A program made the position numbers and the translations under genes. This document shows positions 31,950-39,885 of a DNA stretch of 39,885 nucleotides, in pieces. Position 1 is the stretch's first letter; the number at the start of each line of letters is the position of its first letter. The stretch lies in contig JAJZNA010000005.1 in the NCBI GenBank assembly GCA_021848065.1, positions 1 through 39,885 of the forward strand, in the 5' to 3' direction. This stretch comes from Microcaldota archaeon (GTDB taxonomy: Archaea > Micrarchaeota > Micrarchaeia > Micrarchaeales > CABMGC01). Under the pieces are notes generated by a model. The model was not told the DNA's origin and ran no database searches. It saw only the letters and a list, made by a program, of their open reading frames with translations.

Positions 31950-33053
31950 ATGGCAGTGCAAGAAGAGAACCCTAAGCAGAAGCTGGAGAATCTAGCTAAC
32001 GGAATAGTGAAGGATATAGAAGGAGGTAAGAATCCTACGTTCACAACGTATGCCAGGAAGAGATCGAACATCGTCTATGACCAAAAAGGGGGATACCTTA
32101 AGCTGGGCAAGACGAAGGAGGAGAGAGACTTCATCAACGTCGCACAGTCAAAGAGGTTCATGCAGACCATAGCAGTAGCATCAAAATGCCACAAATTCGT
32201 CAAGGAGAATCTCCACACCACAATAAGAGGCCTTTATTACCAGCTCAAGTTCTCGCTTGGGGAAGACGTTGATGAAAACATATTCAGCGAGCAGGCCGAA
32301 TCGAACCCGCTAATAGAGGACCTTGAAGTGTCTCTCGACCTCACAAGGGAGAACCTGAACCTTAATGCAAACAGGAAGGGAGTGCTCGCGGGCAACATGA
32401 AGGTAATGGACAGGTTCGGGGACGAGATGGTTGAGATAGACTGCAGCAAACAGGGAAGGAGCGGATGGGCGATACCTAGCGACGTTGACAACGATATCCA
32501 GTTCGTGGACGTGAAGGCGAAATATGTGATAGTCGTGGAGAAGGACGCGCTCTGGCAGAGGCTAAACGAGGACAGGTTCTGGAAGAAGGAGAACGTCATA
32601 CTGATAACCCCGCAAGGACAGGCGGCAAGGGGAACGAGGAGGCTGATAAGGAAGCTGGCTGACAAAGGGCTGCCCATATATGTCTTCACAGACTCTGATG
32701 CCTGGGGATGGTACATATACTGGACCATAAAGACGGGCAGCATAAATCTAGCGCACATAGGCGGCGAGGTAGCCACCCCTGAGGCGCACTTCATAGGAGT
32801 TACCATGTCAGACCTTGACAAGTACGAGTTCCTAAACAAGCTAACCATGAACGCCACCGAAGTCGACCTGAAGAGAGCGCAAGAGATGCTCAATTACGAA
32901 TGGATAAGGAAGAACAAGGCCTGGGTTGTCGAGCTTGAGAGGATGATAAAGTCAAAGAAGAAGCTTGAGCAGGACGCACTTCAGGGGCCGAGGCTGACGT
33001 TCGTAGGGGAGTACATAAAGGAGAAAGTGGCCAACAAGGACTACCTGCCATAA
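31950..33053 (+). CDS. top6A: DNA topoisomerase VI subunit A
   Basis: The catalytic DNA-cleaving subunit of a type IIB topoisomerase, 367 residues from the ATG at 31950 (a GTG at 31944 overlaps the lonB stop, but AGGTG is better spaced for the ATG). The winged-helix domain holds TIRGLYYQLKF, with the second Tyr (Tyr97) as nucleophile. The Toprim domain has VVEKDALWQRL and FTDSDAWGWYIY for metal binding. It is the archaeal relative of Spo11. It needs subunit B, the ATPase, which is not in this window, although the two usually sit side by side. Here it is coupled to lonB instead. Confidence 0.96.
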   Translation: MAVQEENPKQKLENLANGIVKDIEGGKNPTFTTYARKRSNIVYDQKGGYLKLGKTKEERDFINVAQSKRFMQTIAVASKCHKFVKENLHTTIRGLYYQLKFSLGEDVDENIFSEQAESNPLIEDLEVSLDLTRENLNLNANRKGVLAGNMKVMDRFGDEMVEIDCSKQGRSGWAIPSDVDNDIQFVDVKAKYVIVVEKDALWQRLNEDRFWKKENVILITPQGQAARGTRRLIRKLADKGLPIYVFTDSDAWGWYIYWTIKTGSINLAHIGGEVATPEAHFIGVTMSDLDKYEFLNKLTMNATEVDLKRAQEMLNYEWIRKNKAWVVELERMIKSKKKLEQDALQGPRLTFVGEYIKEKVANKDYLP

Positions 33054-33122
33054 CGCGGCATCCTGCGGCGTGTGGTCAATTTTCAGCTAACGCATAAATA
33101 CCAGCAATTTCTACACAGAATC

Positions 33123-34010
33123 ATGGCAGTTAGCATCAAGTCTGTCCCTAGCGCTATACGATTGCATAGGGAGATGGCATCGCTGTATAGGGGAACTGTG
33201 GATGAAAGGATAATGGCTGGCGCCCCAGACATAAAGCTCATAGTCACGGATGGTGATGGGTGCATGCTCCCTCTTGGAAGCTTGCCTGACAGGAAGCTCG
33301 TGAAAAAGCTTTCGGTGGCGATGCGCCTTGGCATGGGATATACTGACCTTGCGCTCGTAACTGCCAATTCCTACGGCTCTGAGTGCGTGAGGCTTGCTTC
33401 TAAGATAGGCATCACTGCATACTTTGAGATGGGCAACAAGATGCTACATGAAGGAGAGGTATCCTTGCGTGTGGGTGCGGATGACATGGAGTTCCTTCGG
33501 ATGCATGCAAGGCCCGTGCTGGACAGGCTGCTCCTTAGCGAATTCCCAGAGTATACTAGATCCATTCTTCCCCAAGGAGTCACTGCGATGTCGTGTCCCA
33601 TACCTGCAAGCGTGGATGTCACACATTTTTCAAGCAGGGTAGAGGGCATTATTGCAAATGGTGCAGACAGGTCTCTTTCAGATAAGCTATTGGTATCAGG
33701 AAGCTCGGACAGGTTTGTATACGTTACTTTTAAAGGAAGCGGCAAGGCGGAGGTACTGGAAGGGCTCCTAAGAGGCAGGGAGCGTGGCAGCGTGATGTAC
33801 GTTGGCGATGGCGCGGCAGACATCCCGGCTTTCAAGGCAGTTGCAGGGCATGGCGGACTGTGCATCGCACCAGAAAACGCAGAACCAGAGGTCAAAAGGT
33901 TGCTGCAGGGATTGGAGACGGGCATAGTGTACCCGAAAGCGGATACAGAGTGCCTCTGGGAAGTCATATCTGCAGTAATAACTGCCAGGATGAGAGCCGC
34001 TAGGCAATAG
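33123..34010 (+). CDS. HAD-superfamily hydrolase (phosphatase-like)
   Basis: A 295-residue protein from the ATG at 33123. A longer frame from GTG 33072 is rejected because a TATA box (33090-33101) lies inside it, about 26 nt before this ATG. HAD motif I is IVTDGDGCMLP (Asp43 nucleophile, Asp45 acid/base). Motif IV is YVGDGAADIPAFKAV. A lysine in a KGSGKAEVL stretch before it may serve as motif III. The cap region between about residues 75 and 205 is large, as in Cof/phosphoglycolate-phosphatase-like type C2 enzymes. The substrate is unknown; sugar phosphates are plausible given the sugar genes just downstream. Confidence 0.82.
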   Translation: MAVSIKSVPSAIRLHREMASLYRGTVDERIMAGAPDIKLIVTDGDGCMLPLGSLPDRKLVKKLSVAMRLGMGYTDLALVTANSYGSECVRLASKIGITAYFEMGNKMLHEGEVSLRVGADDMEFLRMHARPVLDRLLLSEFPEYTRSILPQGVTAMSCPIPASVDVTHFSSRVEGIIANGADRSLSDKLLVSGSSDRFVYVTFKGSGKAEVLEGLLRGRERGSVMYVGDGAADIPAFKAVAGHGGLCIAPENAEPEVKRLLQGLETGIVYPKADTECLWEVISAVITARMRAARQ

Positions 34011-34031
34011 GCATAAGGCATGGCGCTTGAA

Positions 34032-34691
34032 TCACACGGATACCTTTGCACGCGACTGGCTGCTTGGGCATATATCCCTGAGAACGCACATGTGGCACTT
34101 CCTATTCCTCGCCTTGCACGTATCCCTGCCGAGTTCTATGAACAGGTTTGAGGTATTGCCCCATTCCCTCTTGGGAATAAGCTTAAGCAAGTCCTTCTCT
34201 ATCTTTTCAGGCTTCCCTTTGTGGCTTGAGAGCCCCAGTCTCACTGCAACCCTGCCGCAATGGGTGTCTACCGCTATCCCCTCGTCTATCCCATAGCCCT
34301 CGTTGAGTACCACATTTGCCACCTTTCGGCCCACGCCGGGCAGTGTAATCATTTCCCCGATTGTCCTAGGCACCTTGCCGCCAAAATGTTCGACGATGAG
34401 ACGGGATGCCCCCTTTAGGTTGCGTGCTTTTGTCCTGTAGAAATTTAAGCTGGAGAGATATCCACGCAGCACTGGAAGCTGCGCCTTTGAGAAGTCATCG
34501 AAAGTGTGAAACTTTGAGAATAGCTTTGGAGTCACCTTGTTTACCTGTGCGTCCGTATTTTGCGGGGAGAGCAATACGGCAACGAACAGCTGGGTCATGT
34601 CGGAGTGCACCAGCTGGGTGTGGAGTACGTACCCGTATCTGGAGGAAAGTCTCCTGAGCACAGTGCCCAGGTAATTGGATCTTGCTCGCAT
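34032..34691 (-). CDS. nth: Endonuclease III (DNA glycosylase/AP lyase)
   Basis: A 219-residue base-excision repair enzyme that removes oxidised pyrimidines and nicks the abasic site. The start at 34691 (MRARSNYLG) is chosen because a TATA box (34711-34720) lies about 25 nt upstream; longer in-frame starts would lie upstream of the predicted transcript. The helix-hairpin-helix is LPGVGRKVANVVL with catalytic Lys123, and the catalytic Asp142 is in VDTHCGRV. The 4Fe-4S ligands C192-x6-C199-x2-C202-x5-C208 are all present. It converges with the HAD gene with 21 nt between stops. Confidence 0.95.
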   Translation of the reverse strand: MRARSNYLGTVLRRLSSRYGYVLHTQLVHSDMTQLFVAVLLSPQNTDAQVNKVTPKLFSKFHTFDDFSKAQLPVLRGYLSSLNFYRTKARNLKGASRLIVEHFGGKVPRTIGEMITLPGVGRKVANVVLNEGYGIDEGIAVDTHCGRVAVRLGLSSHKGKPEKIEKDLLKLIPKREWGNTSNLFIELGRDTCKARNRKCHMCVLRDICPSSQSRAKVSV

Positions 34692-34837
34692 GTGATGATA
34701 ATGCATCCCCGTATTAAAATTGTTTCTGCACACATGAATGACGCACAAGCGTCGTAGAATTGTACAGCGTGTTTTAATATTGCAGGGTCGATATAGAGAT
34801 ATGCAGCTACCTACATACGCTGCTGGAGAGGATTAAT

Positions 34838-36199
34838 ATGGGAGCTTTATTCGGAACCAACGGCGTTAGAGGAATCACAAACTCCGAACTCACACCAGAG
34901 CTTGCCTTGGGGCTTGGAAAGGCAATAGGCACATTCTACAAAGCAGGCAGCAGGATAATGGTAGGCAGGGACATAAGAGCTGGCGGGGACATGATTGTGC
35001 GGGCCCTTACTAGCGGACTCTTAAGCAGCGGAGTGCAGGTGGATTATGCAGGAGTGCTTCCAACTCCGGCCCTGCAGTATGGGATAAGAAAGAGGCAGTA
35101 CGATGGGGGCGTGATGGTGACAGCAAGCCACAACCCAGCCGAATTCAATGGCATAAAAGTCCTCGGGCCTGACGGCGTTGAGGCTGAAGCCCACGTGGAA
35201 GAGGCAATAGAAAAATACTATTTCAGCAGGAAGTTCAGGGAGGCTAAGTGGCAGGACCTGAACAGGGATGTCGCCATGGCACCAGGAGTGATAGACGAAT
35301 ACATAAAGGAGATCCTAAGCAAGGTGGATGCCAAACGCATAAGAAAGAGAGGGTTCAAAGTCCTCATCGACGGGGGAAATAGCGTGGGATCACTGGCAAG
35401 CGTTCGCGTGGCAAAAGAACTTGGATGCGAGGTGCACGAAGTGGCAACAGACCTTGATCCGCTTTTTCCATCCAGGCCTCCGGAGCCCACACATGCAAGC
35501 TTGGAGAAGAGTGCGGCACTGGTCAAGAGATTTGGCGCAGACATAGGTGTTGCGCACGACGGAGATGCTGACAGGGCCGTTTTTATAGACTCTCAGGGCA
35601 GGGTACAATTCGGCGACAGGAGCGGTACGCTATTGGCATATTGGTGCTCAAAGAAATCTGGAAAGGCGAAAAACACGGTAATAACCCCATTCTCGAGCTC
35701 CAACCTCGTTGAAGACTTCCTTGGAAGGGAAGGCATAAAGGTAAAGTGGACAAGGATAGGCAGCATACATGTGTCAAAGGCCATGCTTGAAAGCGGTGCA
35801 ATCGCAGGCTTCGAAGACAATGGGGGGTTTGCATATCCAAAGCACCAGCGTGTGCGTGATGGCGCCATGACATTTGCACTGATGCTAGACTTCCTTGCAT
35901 CGCAGGATAAGAGTTCTGCCGAGCTTTTCGATATGCTTCCGAAGTACCAGACAGAGAAGATAAAGATACCGCTCACAAAGGGCATGGACGTTGGAAAAAT
36001 ACTGCGTAAGGTGAAATCCAAATACAAAGGCGTTGGGAAAGTGGTTGACACTGACAACGATGGACTCAAGATGGTTGCAGATGGCTTCTGGTTCATAGTT
36101 AGAAAGAGCGGCACGGAGCCCGTGCTTAGGATAAGCGTAGAGGCAAAGAGCAGATCGGTGCTTTACGACACTATGAGGGAGCTCAAGAAGCTTATATGA
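34838..36199 (+). CDS. Phosphoglucosamine mutase / phosphomannomutase
   Basis: A 453-residue alpha-D-phosphohexomutase, cytoplasmic. It interconverts hexose 6- and 1-phosphates on the way to nucleotide sugars. Domain landmarks: FGTNGVRG at the N-terminus, the phosphoserine loop TASHNP (Ser97), the Mg loop DGDADR (241-246), the sugar loop FEDNGG and the phosphate-binding RKSGTEP near the C-terminus. Archaeal GlmM and ManB are hard to tell apart, so no symbol is given. The start has a good ribosome site (GGAGAGGAT) and a TATA box near 34773-34784. The epimerase start overlaps its stop codon (ATGA), so the two are coupled, a coherent sugar-nucleotide pair. Confidence 0.93.
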   Translation: MGALFGTNGVRGITNSELTPELALGLGKAIGTFYKAGSRIMVGRDIRAGGDMIVRALTSGLLSSGVQVDYAGVLPTPALQYGIRKRQYDGGVMVTASHNPAEFNGIKVLGPDGVEAEAHVEEAIEKYYFSRKFREAKWQDLNRDVAMAPGVIDEYIKEILSKVDAKRIRKRGFKVLIDGGNSVGSLASVRVAKELGCEVHEVATDLDPLFPSRPPEPTHASLEKSAALVKRFGADIGVAHDGDADRAVFIDSQGRVQFGDRSGTLLAYWCSKKSGKAKNTVITPFSSSNLVEDFLGREGIKVKWTRIGSIHVSKAMLESGAIAGFEDNGGFAYPKHQRVRDGAMTFALMLDFLASQDKSSAELFDMLPKYQTEKIKIPLTKGMDVGKILRKVKSKYKGVGKVVDTDNDGLKMVADGFWFIVRKSGTEPVLRISVEAKSRSVLYDTMRELKKLI

Positions 36200-37161
36200 T
36201 TGAGATGTTTTTCATGGCTGGTTCAAAGGGAAAGGTTCTTGTGGCAGGAGGGGCAGGGTTCATAGGCAGCTGCATAGTTGATACGCTGGCAGAGGCAGGA
36301 TACAGCATCAGGGTCGTGGATGACATGTCTTCCGGCAGGGCTGACAACGTAAGCCAACATGCTGGCAAGGATTACTTCGAGCTGGTCAAAGGCACTATAG
36401 TGGATCCTGCAGTTGCACAGAGGGCTGTTGATGGCGTGGATGCTGTCATAAACATGGTTGGGAAGGGAGACCTTGCAAAATCAGTGGCGAATCCATTGCT
36501 CTACCATGACACGAACCTTACAGGAAACCTCAACCTTCTGGTTGCGGCTTCTAAAAAAGGCATAAAGAAGTTCATATTTGCATCTTCAGGCGCAGTCTAC
36601 TCTGCAAAGGCAGTTGGCGTAATATCAGAGGATGCCGAGTGGGGGCCGTCGTCCCCGTACGCTGCAACAAAAGTGTGCTCCGAGGTGTACTGCAGGACTT
36701 TCAACGATGTGTACGGCATGGAATGCATATGCTTTAGGTTCTTCAACGTGTACGGGCCGAGGAGGGAGAACAGCACGTATGGCGGCGCCGTTACAAACTT
36801 CATGCTCAACGTGATGGATGGAAAGAAGATAACGGTATTCGGCACTGGAAATGACAAGAGAGATTATGTTTATGTCAAGGATGTGGCAAGGGCAGTGGTT
36901 ATGGGGCTAAAGGAAGGCGTTTCTGGCGAGTTCAATGTAGGCACGGGGATAGGCACTTCGACAAACGAGCTCCTCGCAAAGATAGAAAAGGCGTTGGGTA
37001 AGAAAGGAGAGGTATCAATGGCTCCGGCAAGGAAGGGGGATAGCCCGAGCAGGATTGCTAACATATCCAGGATTGGAAAGGCACTTGGATATGCGCCGGA
37101 ATATGACCTGGAGCGCGGGCTTGGGGAACTGAAGGGTTATCTCGAATCGAATACGCCCTAG
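36196..37161 (+). CDS. NAD-dependent sugar-nucleotide epimerase/dehydratase (extended SDR)
   Basis: A 321-residue extended short-chain dehydrogenase. The Rossmann motif GGAGFIG (18-24) binds NAD. The active site has ASSGAVY (Ser131 region), Tyr155 and Lys159 in PYAATK. RFFNVYGPR and the DYVYVKDVARA block are typical of UDP-glucose/GlcNAc 4-epimerases and related dTDP-sugar enzymes. The ATG at 36196 overlaps the mutase stop (ATGA); internal ATGs at 36205 and 36214 are alternatives. It probably makes a UDP-Gal- or UDP-GalNAc-type donor for surface glycans. Its stop codon overlaps that of the convergent glycosyltransferase within CTAG. Confidence 0.92.
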   Translation: MIEMFFMAGSKGKVLVAGGAGFIGSCIVDTLAEAGYSIRVVDDMSSGRADNVSQHAGKDYFELVKGTIVDPAVAQRAVDGVDAVINMVGKGDLAKSVANPLLYHDTNLTGNLNLLVAASKKGIKKFIFASSGAVYSAKAVGVISEDAEWGPSSPYAATKVCSEVYCRTFNDVYGMECICFRFFNVYGPRRENSTYGGAVTNFMLNVMDGKKITVFGTGNDKRDYVYVKDVARAVVMGLKEGVSGEFNVGTGIGTSTNELLAKIEKALGKKGEVSMAPARKGDSPSRIANISRIGKALGYAPEYDLERGLGELKGYLESNTP

Positions 37162-38243
37162 AGGCTTAACAGAAGCTTGCGATAGCTTTCCACAACGCGC
37201 GCGAAACTGAAGCCGCTTACGAATCTGACCGCATTTCCTGAGAGCTTTTTCTGCAGGGCCCTGTTAGAGTACAATGCATAGAATTTCTCTGCAAAACCAT
37301 CGATATCGCCATAGTCGTAGAGCATGCCATTGTAACCTTCGCGCACTATCCTTGTAGTGGGATTGCTCTTTATCGCAGTATTTATGTTGTTGTTTATAAG
37401 CAGAGGAAGGCCGCATGCCATGGCCTCTAGAAGGGACCTTCCCAGGCCTTCCCACTCGGAAGTTGACACGAAGAATGCGGCGTTGTTATAGGCAGCTATA
37501 AGGCCTTTTCCGGTCATGAAACCTTCGAAGGCTATATTGCGCTGAACCCCGAGGGATTTTGACAGGGCTTTGTAATTTTCCTCGTCCTTTCCGGTGCCCA
37601 CTATCTTCAGAAGTACAGCATCCTTCAGTTCGGGATAGGATGCTTTTACCTTTGCTATGCCACGTATCATGAGGCTTATCTTCTTCTGCCTCTCATCCAG
37701 GCGTGAGACAGACAGGCCCCCATTGAACGTGCGCCTTTTGCCTGTGGGCCGATATTCGTCATGCGGGGCTATGGTTATGTTTGCTATCCGGGTGGACTTC
37801 TTGAAGAACATTCTGGCGACAGGTTCCTGCTCGGCAGATATGGCAATATATGCGTCGAGCCATCCGCGCATCCTGCGCATGAGGTACATCCTGACGAGCA
37901 TTTTGGGGAGAAGTCGCTTGATCCCAGCCTTTCTGAAATTGAGAAGAACGTTGCCCCTGTCCACATATATGAATTTTGCCTTGCTTGATGGGTGGCTGCG
38001 CCTATAGCTCTCCACAACCCTTACATCGCGTATGGAATTCAGCCAGATTACATCGTAATCAGTGGCCATGACTTTGGAATAGGTTATTACAGCAGCCTTG
38101 CTGTCAATCTTTGAAAATGCTCCGAAGAGGTCTATTTTCAGGCCGCGCGAGGCCCTGAGCCTTTTGTAGAGGCTGTACGTATCCTTGGCGGCTCCCCCTA
38201 TGACCTTGAACGAGCCTGTCTCCATCATCAATACGCGCTTCAT
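37158..38243 (-). CDS. GT4-family glycosyltransferase (GT-B fold)
   Basis: A 361-residue retaining glycosyltransferase, probably at the inner face of the membrane. N-terminal Gly-rich loop GSFKVIGGAAKDTYSL (acceptor side), then NGGLSVSRLDERQKK opening the second Rossmann domain, and the donor-binding EX7E motif in EWEGLGRSLLEAMACGLPLL. This is the standard glycosyltransferase 4 layout. Basic stretches around residues 108-128 (KRLLPKMLVRMYLMRRMR) may bind the membrane or lipid-linked acceptor. It lies tail to tail with the epimerase. A role in assembling the glycan used by STT3 is likely but not proven. Confidence 0.9.
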   Translation of the reverse strand: MKRVLMMETGSFKVIGGAAKDTYSLYKRLRASRGLKIDLFGAFSKIDSKAAVITYSKVMATDYDVIWLNSIRDVRVVESYRRSHPSSKAKFIYVDRGNVLLNFRKAGIKRLLPKMLVRMYLMRRMRGWLDAYIAISAEQEPVARMFFKKSTRIANITIAPHDEYRPTGKRRTFNGGLSVSRLDERQKKISLMIRGIAKVKASYPELKDAVLLKIVGTGKDEENYKALSKSLGVQRNIAFEGFMTGKGLIAAYNNAAFFVSTSEWEGLGRSLLEAMACGLPLLINNNINTAIKSNPTTRIVREGYNGMLYDYGDIDGFAEKFYALYSNRALQKKLSGNAVRFVSGFSFARVVESYRKLLLSL

Positions 38244-38274
38244 TGCAAGACACCTGCATTAAATCCTATAGCTT

Positions 38275-38781
38275 TTATATATAATTGCATGTTATGTTCC
38301 AGTTCTTGATGCCATTTGCATTACATGTTGGAATATCTTTACGATCCTCTCCTTGGATATGATTTTCCACATGTTCAGAGATGGCTCTTTGGGATATGTT
38401 CTCGGATGCGTTTATTGTAGCTGCAGGCAACCACATATCGCATGTGTCGCAGTCGAAGTGCCTCGCAGAAAGATGCATTTCTATTATGCTGCCACAATTA
38501 CTGCAGGTCTTTGGAGTATTTCTTGCATTTGTCTTTATTGGTTTCGTGTCAGCACTTTCAACATTATGCGAAAGTGCGTTTATGAACCCATTGCATGACG
38601 CATTTGGTATTGATTGTGCAATGCTATGACTCTTTGCCATATTCACTATATACGAGGTAGTTACTGTGAACTCAGTAAGTCCATCTTTGCGCCAATTGTT
38701 CGACTCCTTTCTGAACCTTTCCCAGTTTTCCAAGGTTGGAGACCTTCCAAGTTCCTCAGTTATTTTGGAGATATTGGCCAT
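38275..38781 (-). pseudogene. TnpB (IS200/IS605 family) C-terminal remnant fused to unrelated N-terminus
   Basis: A 168-codon frame whose second half is the C-terminal part of a TnpB RNA-guided nuclease: TKPIKTNARNTPKTCSNCG, then C-x2-C (FDCDTC) completing the zinc ribbon, then INASENI. Where intact TnpB has DRDxNA with the third RuvC aspartate, this copy has AATINA, so the active site is lost. The RuvC-I and RuvC-II parts are missing: full proteins are about 370-400 residues. The first about 45 residues (KITEELGRSPTLENWERFRK) look more like a small helix-turn-helix or homing-endonuclease-type segment. No clear transposon ends are visible. The DUF2341 protein gene ends 11 nt upstream. Confidence 0.72.
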
Positions 38782-38792
38782 TCTTACACCGG

Positions 38793-39885
38793 TTATTTGG
38801 AATGGTTATGGTTCGATTTCTGCGCAGTTACCACGCTGTTAGAAGGAGCCACAGTAGTGACCGTGCTAGTCGAACCTGACCCATTTGTTGAAGTGGAACT
38901 TATTAGTATGCCGCCTCCTGATAGGGAATTTGACGAAGTTAACTGCGTGGATTGGCCTGGAACAGTATACGCGTTGCCTAGGTATGGCGCAGAGCCTCCC
39001 GCAACCGCAGCCTTGGTCCCATTGAGGCTTCCTGAAGTGCCGTAACTTATTGACGGTTGTACGTTGTTAGGCGGCTGCGTCCTTGACCTAACATAGTATA
39101 TGAAGTACTTCATGCCTGAAGTGAATGTCGAAGATCCTCCAAAATCAATATTGGATGTGAGATACTGCGAGTTGTTAACCGAGCTTATGATGCCATAATT
39201 ATCAGAGACATACGCCATCCCTCCTGCAGACCATATTGAGAATAGGGATATTGCAGTAGGAGTGGTCACTGACGAGATGGTGCCATATGTTTCGCATAGG
39301 CTGCCGCTGCATGAAAGAAGATCGCTTCCTGCGCCGCTGCTGCTCCCTATCTTAAATCCGTAACTTGTGCAGCCGTCGGTAGCTGCACCTCCTTCGCTAT
39401 AGCATACCCATTGCGCATCATATCCTGAGGTAGTGCCTGCAATTGATCCTAGGAAGTCCGTATCATTTGTCAGGCCGTTTATAGGAATTGCAGATGCCAG
39501 CCAGCTGTCCTGACTGCCCATGGTGAATGTCACGCTGTTGTTTACAGTTGCAGTGCCTGCGCGGGCGTACCATTTGGAGCCTAGAACGGTCCCTGAGAAG
39601 TTATCATAGAAGTTGAATACTGCATTGCCATTGTCTGCACCTGCGTAGGAAGACGCGGGACAGTTGTGCGGGCTGCCGCAGTAGAGTTGTGGGGCGGCGC
39701 CGAGTTGCGCAATGGAGTTTCCGTAAAGATCTGTTGATGAAGGCGCAAGGCCGAAGTACCAGTTGCTATCTGTTGAGAGCGCAGGTATTGAGTTGGGAAT
39801 CCTGCACCAGTACAATATGTTTGCAGAAGTGTAAAGGTTCTGTGACTGCGTTTCGTTTAAGGTATTGCCTTCAAGCCAGCATGGG
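38793..39885 (-). CDS. DUF2341/LamG-like surface protein, 3' part (start off window)
   Basis: The frame stays open to the right edge (its first visible residues are PCWLEGNT), so the start lies outside and the TTG at 39815 is not a real start. At least 364 residues are visible. The part NLYTSANILYWCRIP fits the end of a DUF2341 domain. DNFSGTVLGSKWYARAGTA onward is a LamG/concanavalin-like jelly roll common in archaeal surface proteins. The tail is Ser/Thr-rich (STSTNGSGSTSTVTTV) and ends in NHNHSK without an anchor helix. Likely secreted and carbohydrate-binding or structural. It recalls the pilin-lectin at 4571, which may share the same delivery route. Confidence 0.75.
   Translation of the reverse strand, partial: PCWLEGNTLNETQSQNLYTSANILYWCRIPNSIPALSTDSNWYFGLAPSSTDLYGNSIAQLGAAPQLYCGSPHNCPASSYAGADNGNAVFNFYDNFSGTVLGSKWYARAGTATVNNSVTFTMGSQDSWLASAIPINGLTNDTDFLGSIAGTTSGYDAQWVCYSEGGAATDGCTSYGFKIGSSSGAGSDLLSCSGSLCETYGTISSVTTPTAISLFSIWSAGGMAYVSDNYGIISSVNNSQYLTSNIDFGGSSTFTSGMKYFIYYVRSRTQPPNNVQPSISYGTSGSLNGTKAAVAGGSAPYLGNAYTVPGQSTQLTSSNSLSGGGILISSTSTNGSGSTSTVTTVAPSNSVVTAQKSNHNHSK

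Noticed and set aside
30273-32893. Long minus-strand frames (30273-30881, 32237-32893)
   Set aside because: Antisense to lonB and top6A, whose motifs are complete.
33371-34051. 226-codon minus-strand frame
   Set aside because: Antisense to the HAD gene; no family features and no TATA box.
1-39885. CRISPR array or replication origin
   Set aside because: No regularly spaced repeats were seen, and no Orc1/Cdc6 gene or origin-box cluster.

Overview
The window reads as chromosomal DNA of a small-genome DPANN archaeon. Its 16S fragment, clamp-loader and topoisomerase set and class III pilin signal best fit the Micrarchaeota (ARMAN-2-like) group. That assignment is an inference: no alignment could be run. 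The evidence for Archaea is direct: an archaeal-type 16S rRNA 5' half, RfcL and RfcS, a membrane-anchored LonB, topoisomerase VI subunit A, an AglB/STT3 oligosaccharyltransferase, an archaeal intron in a tRNA, and TATA boxes placed about 24-28 nt upstream of many start codons, implying leaderless mRNAs. Host genes favour ATA for Ile and AGG for Arg.

Layout. 1-781 is the 5' part of the 16S gene (minus strand) with its promoter. 1156-4432 carries a transporter, acylphosphatase, an EF-Tu-domain-2-like protein, RfcL and tRNA-Glu(CTC). 4571-6142 is a divergent pair: a class III pilin-like lectin and an A24 prepilin peptidase. 6143-6697 has no convincing gene but holds two copies of a hairpin repeat. 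6698-14030 carries transporters, RfcS, an aminotransferase, a Ca2+-type P-ATPase and a K+ channel. 14106-15611 is an AT-rich islet with a Fic enzyme and a low-molecular-weight phosphatase, next to an intron-containing tRNA-Ala(TGC) whose 3' end is imperfectly repeated at the far side. 15839-15946 encodes an ultra-acidic 35-residue protein.

16058-25890 is a 10-kb surface module on the minus strand. It contains a 1979-residue secreted anchored protein with a lysozyme/SLT-like domain and a zinc-ligandless M23 fold, a six-bladed Cys-rich Kelch-like propeller, and the STT3 enzyme that probably N-glycosylates them. 25995-33053 holds information-processing and quality-control genes (TrmI-like methyltransferase, TopA, LonB, Top6A) and a paired half-size transporter. 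33123-38243 holds a HAD phosphatase, endonuclease III and a sugar group (GlmM/ManB-like mutase, epimerase, GT4 glycosyltransferase). The right edge has a TnpB remnant and the 3' part of a DUF2341/LamG-like surface protein running off the window.

Taken together the sugar genes, STT3, pilin lectin, giant protein, propeller and DUF2341 protein suggest heavy investment in a glycosylated cell surface, as expected for a host-associated DPANN cell. The most notable candidates are the SLT/pseudo-M23 giant protein, the propeller that appears disulfide-closed between its N and C termini, the Fic-phosphatase islet, the 35-aa acidic protein, and a topA gene whose Shine-Dalgarno site points to an ACG start codon.
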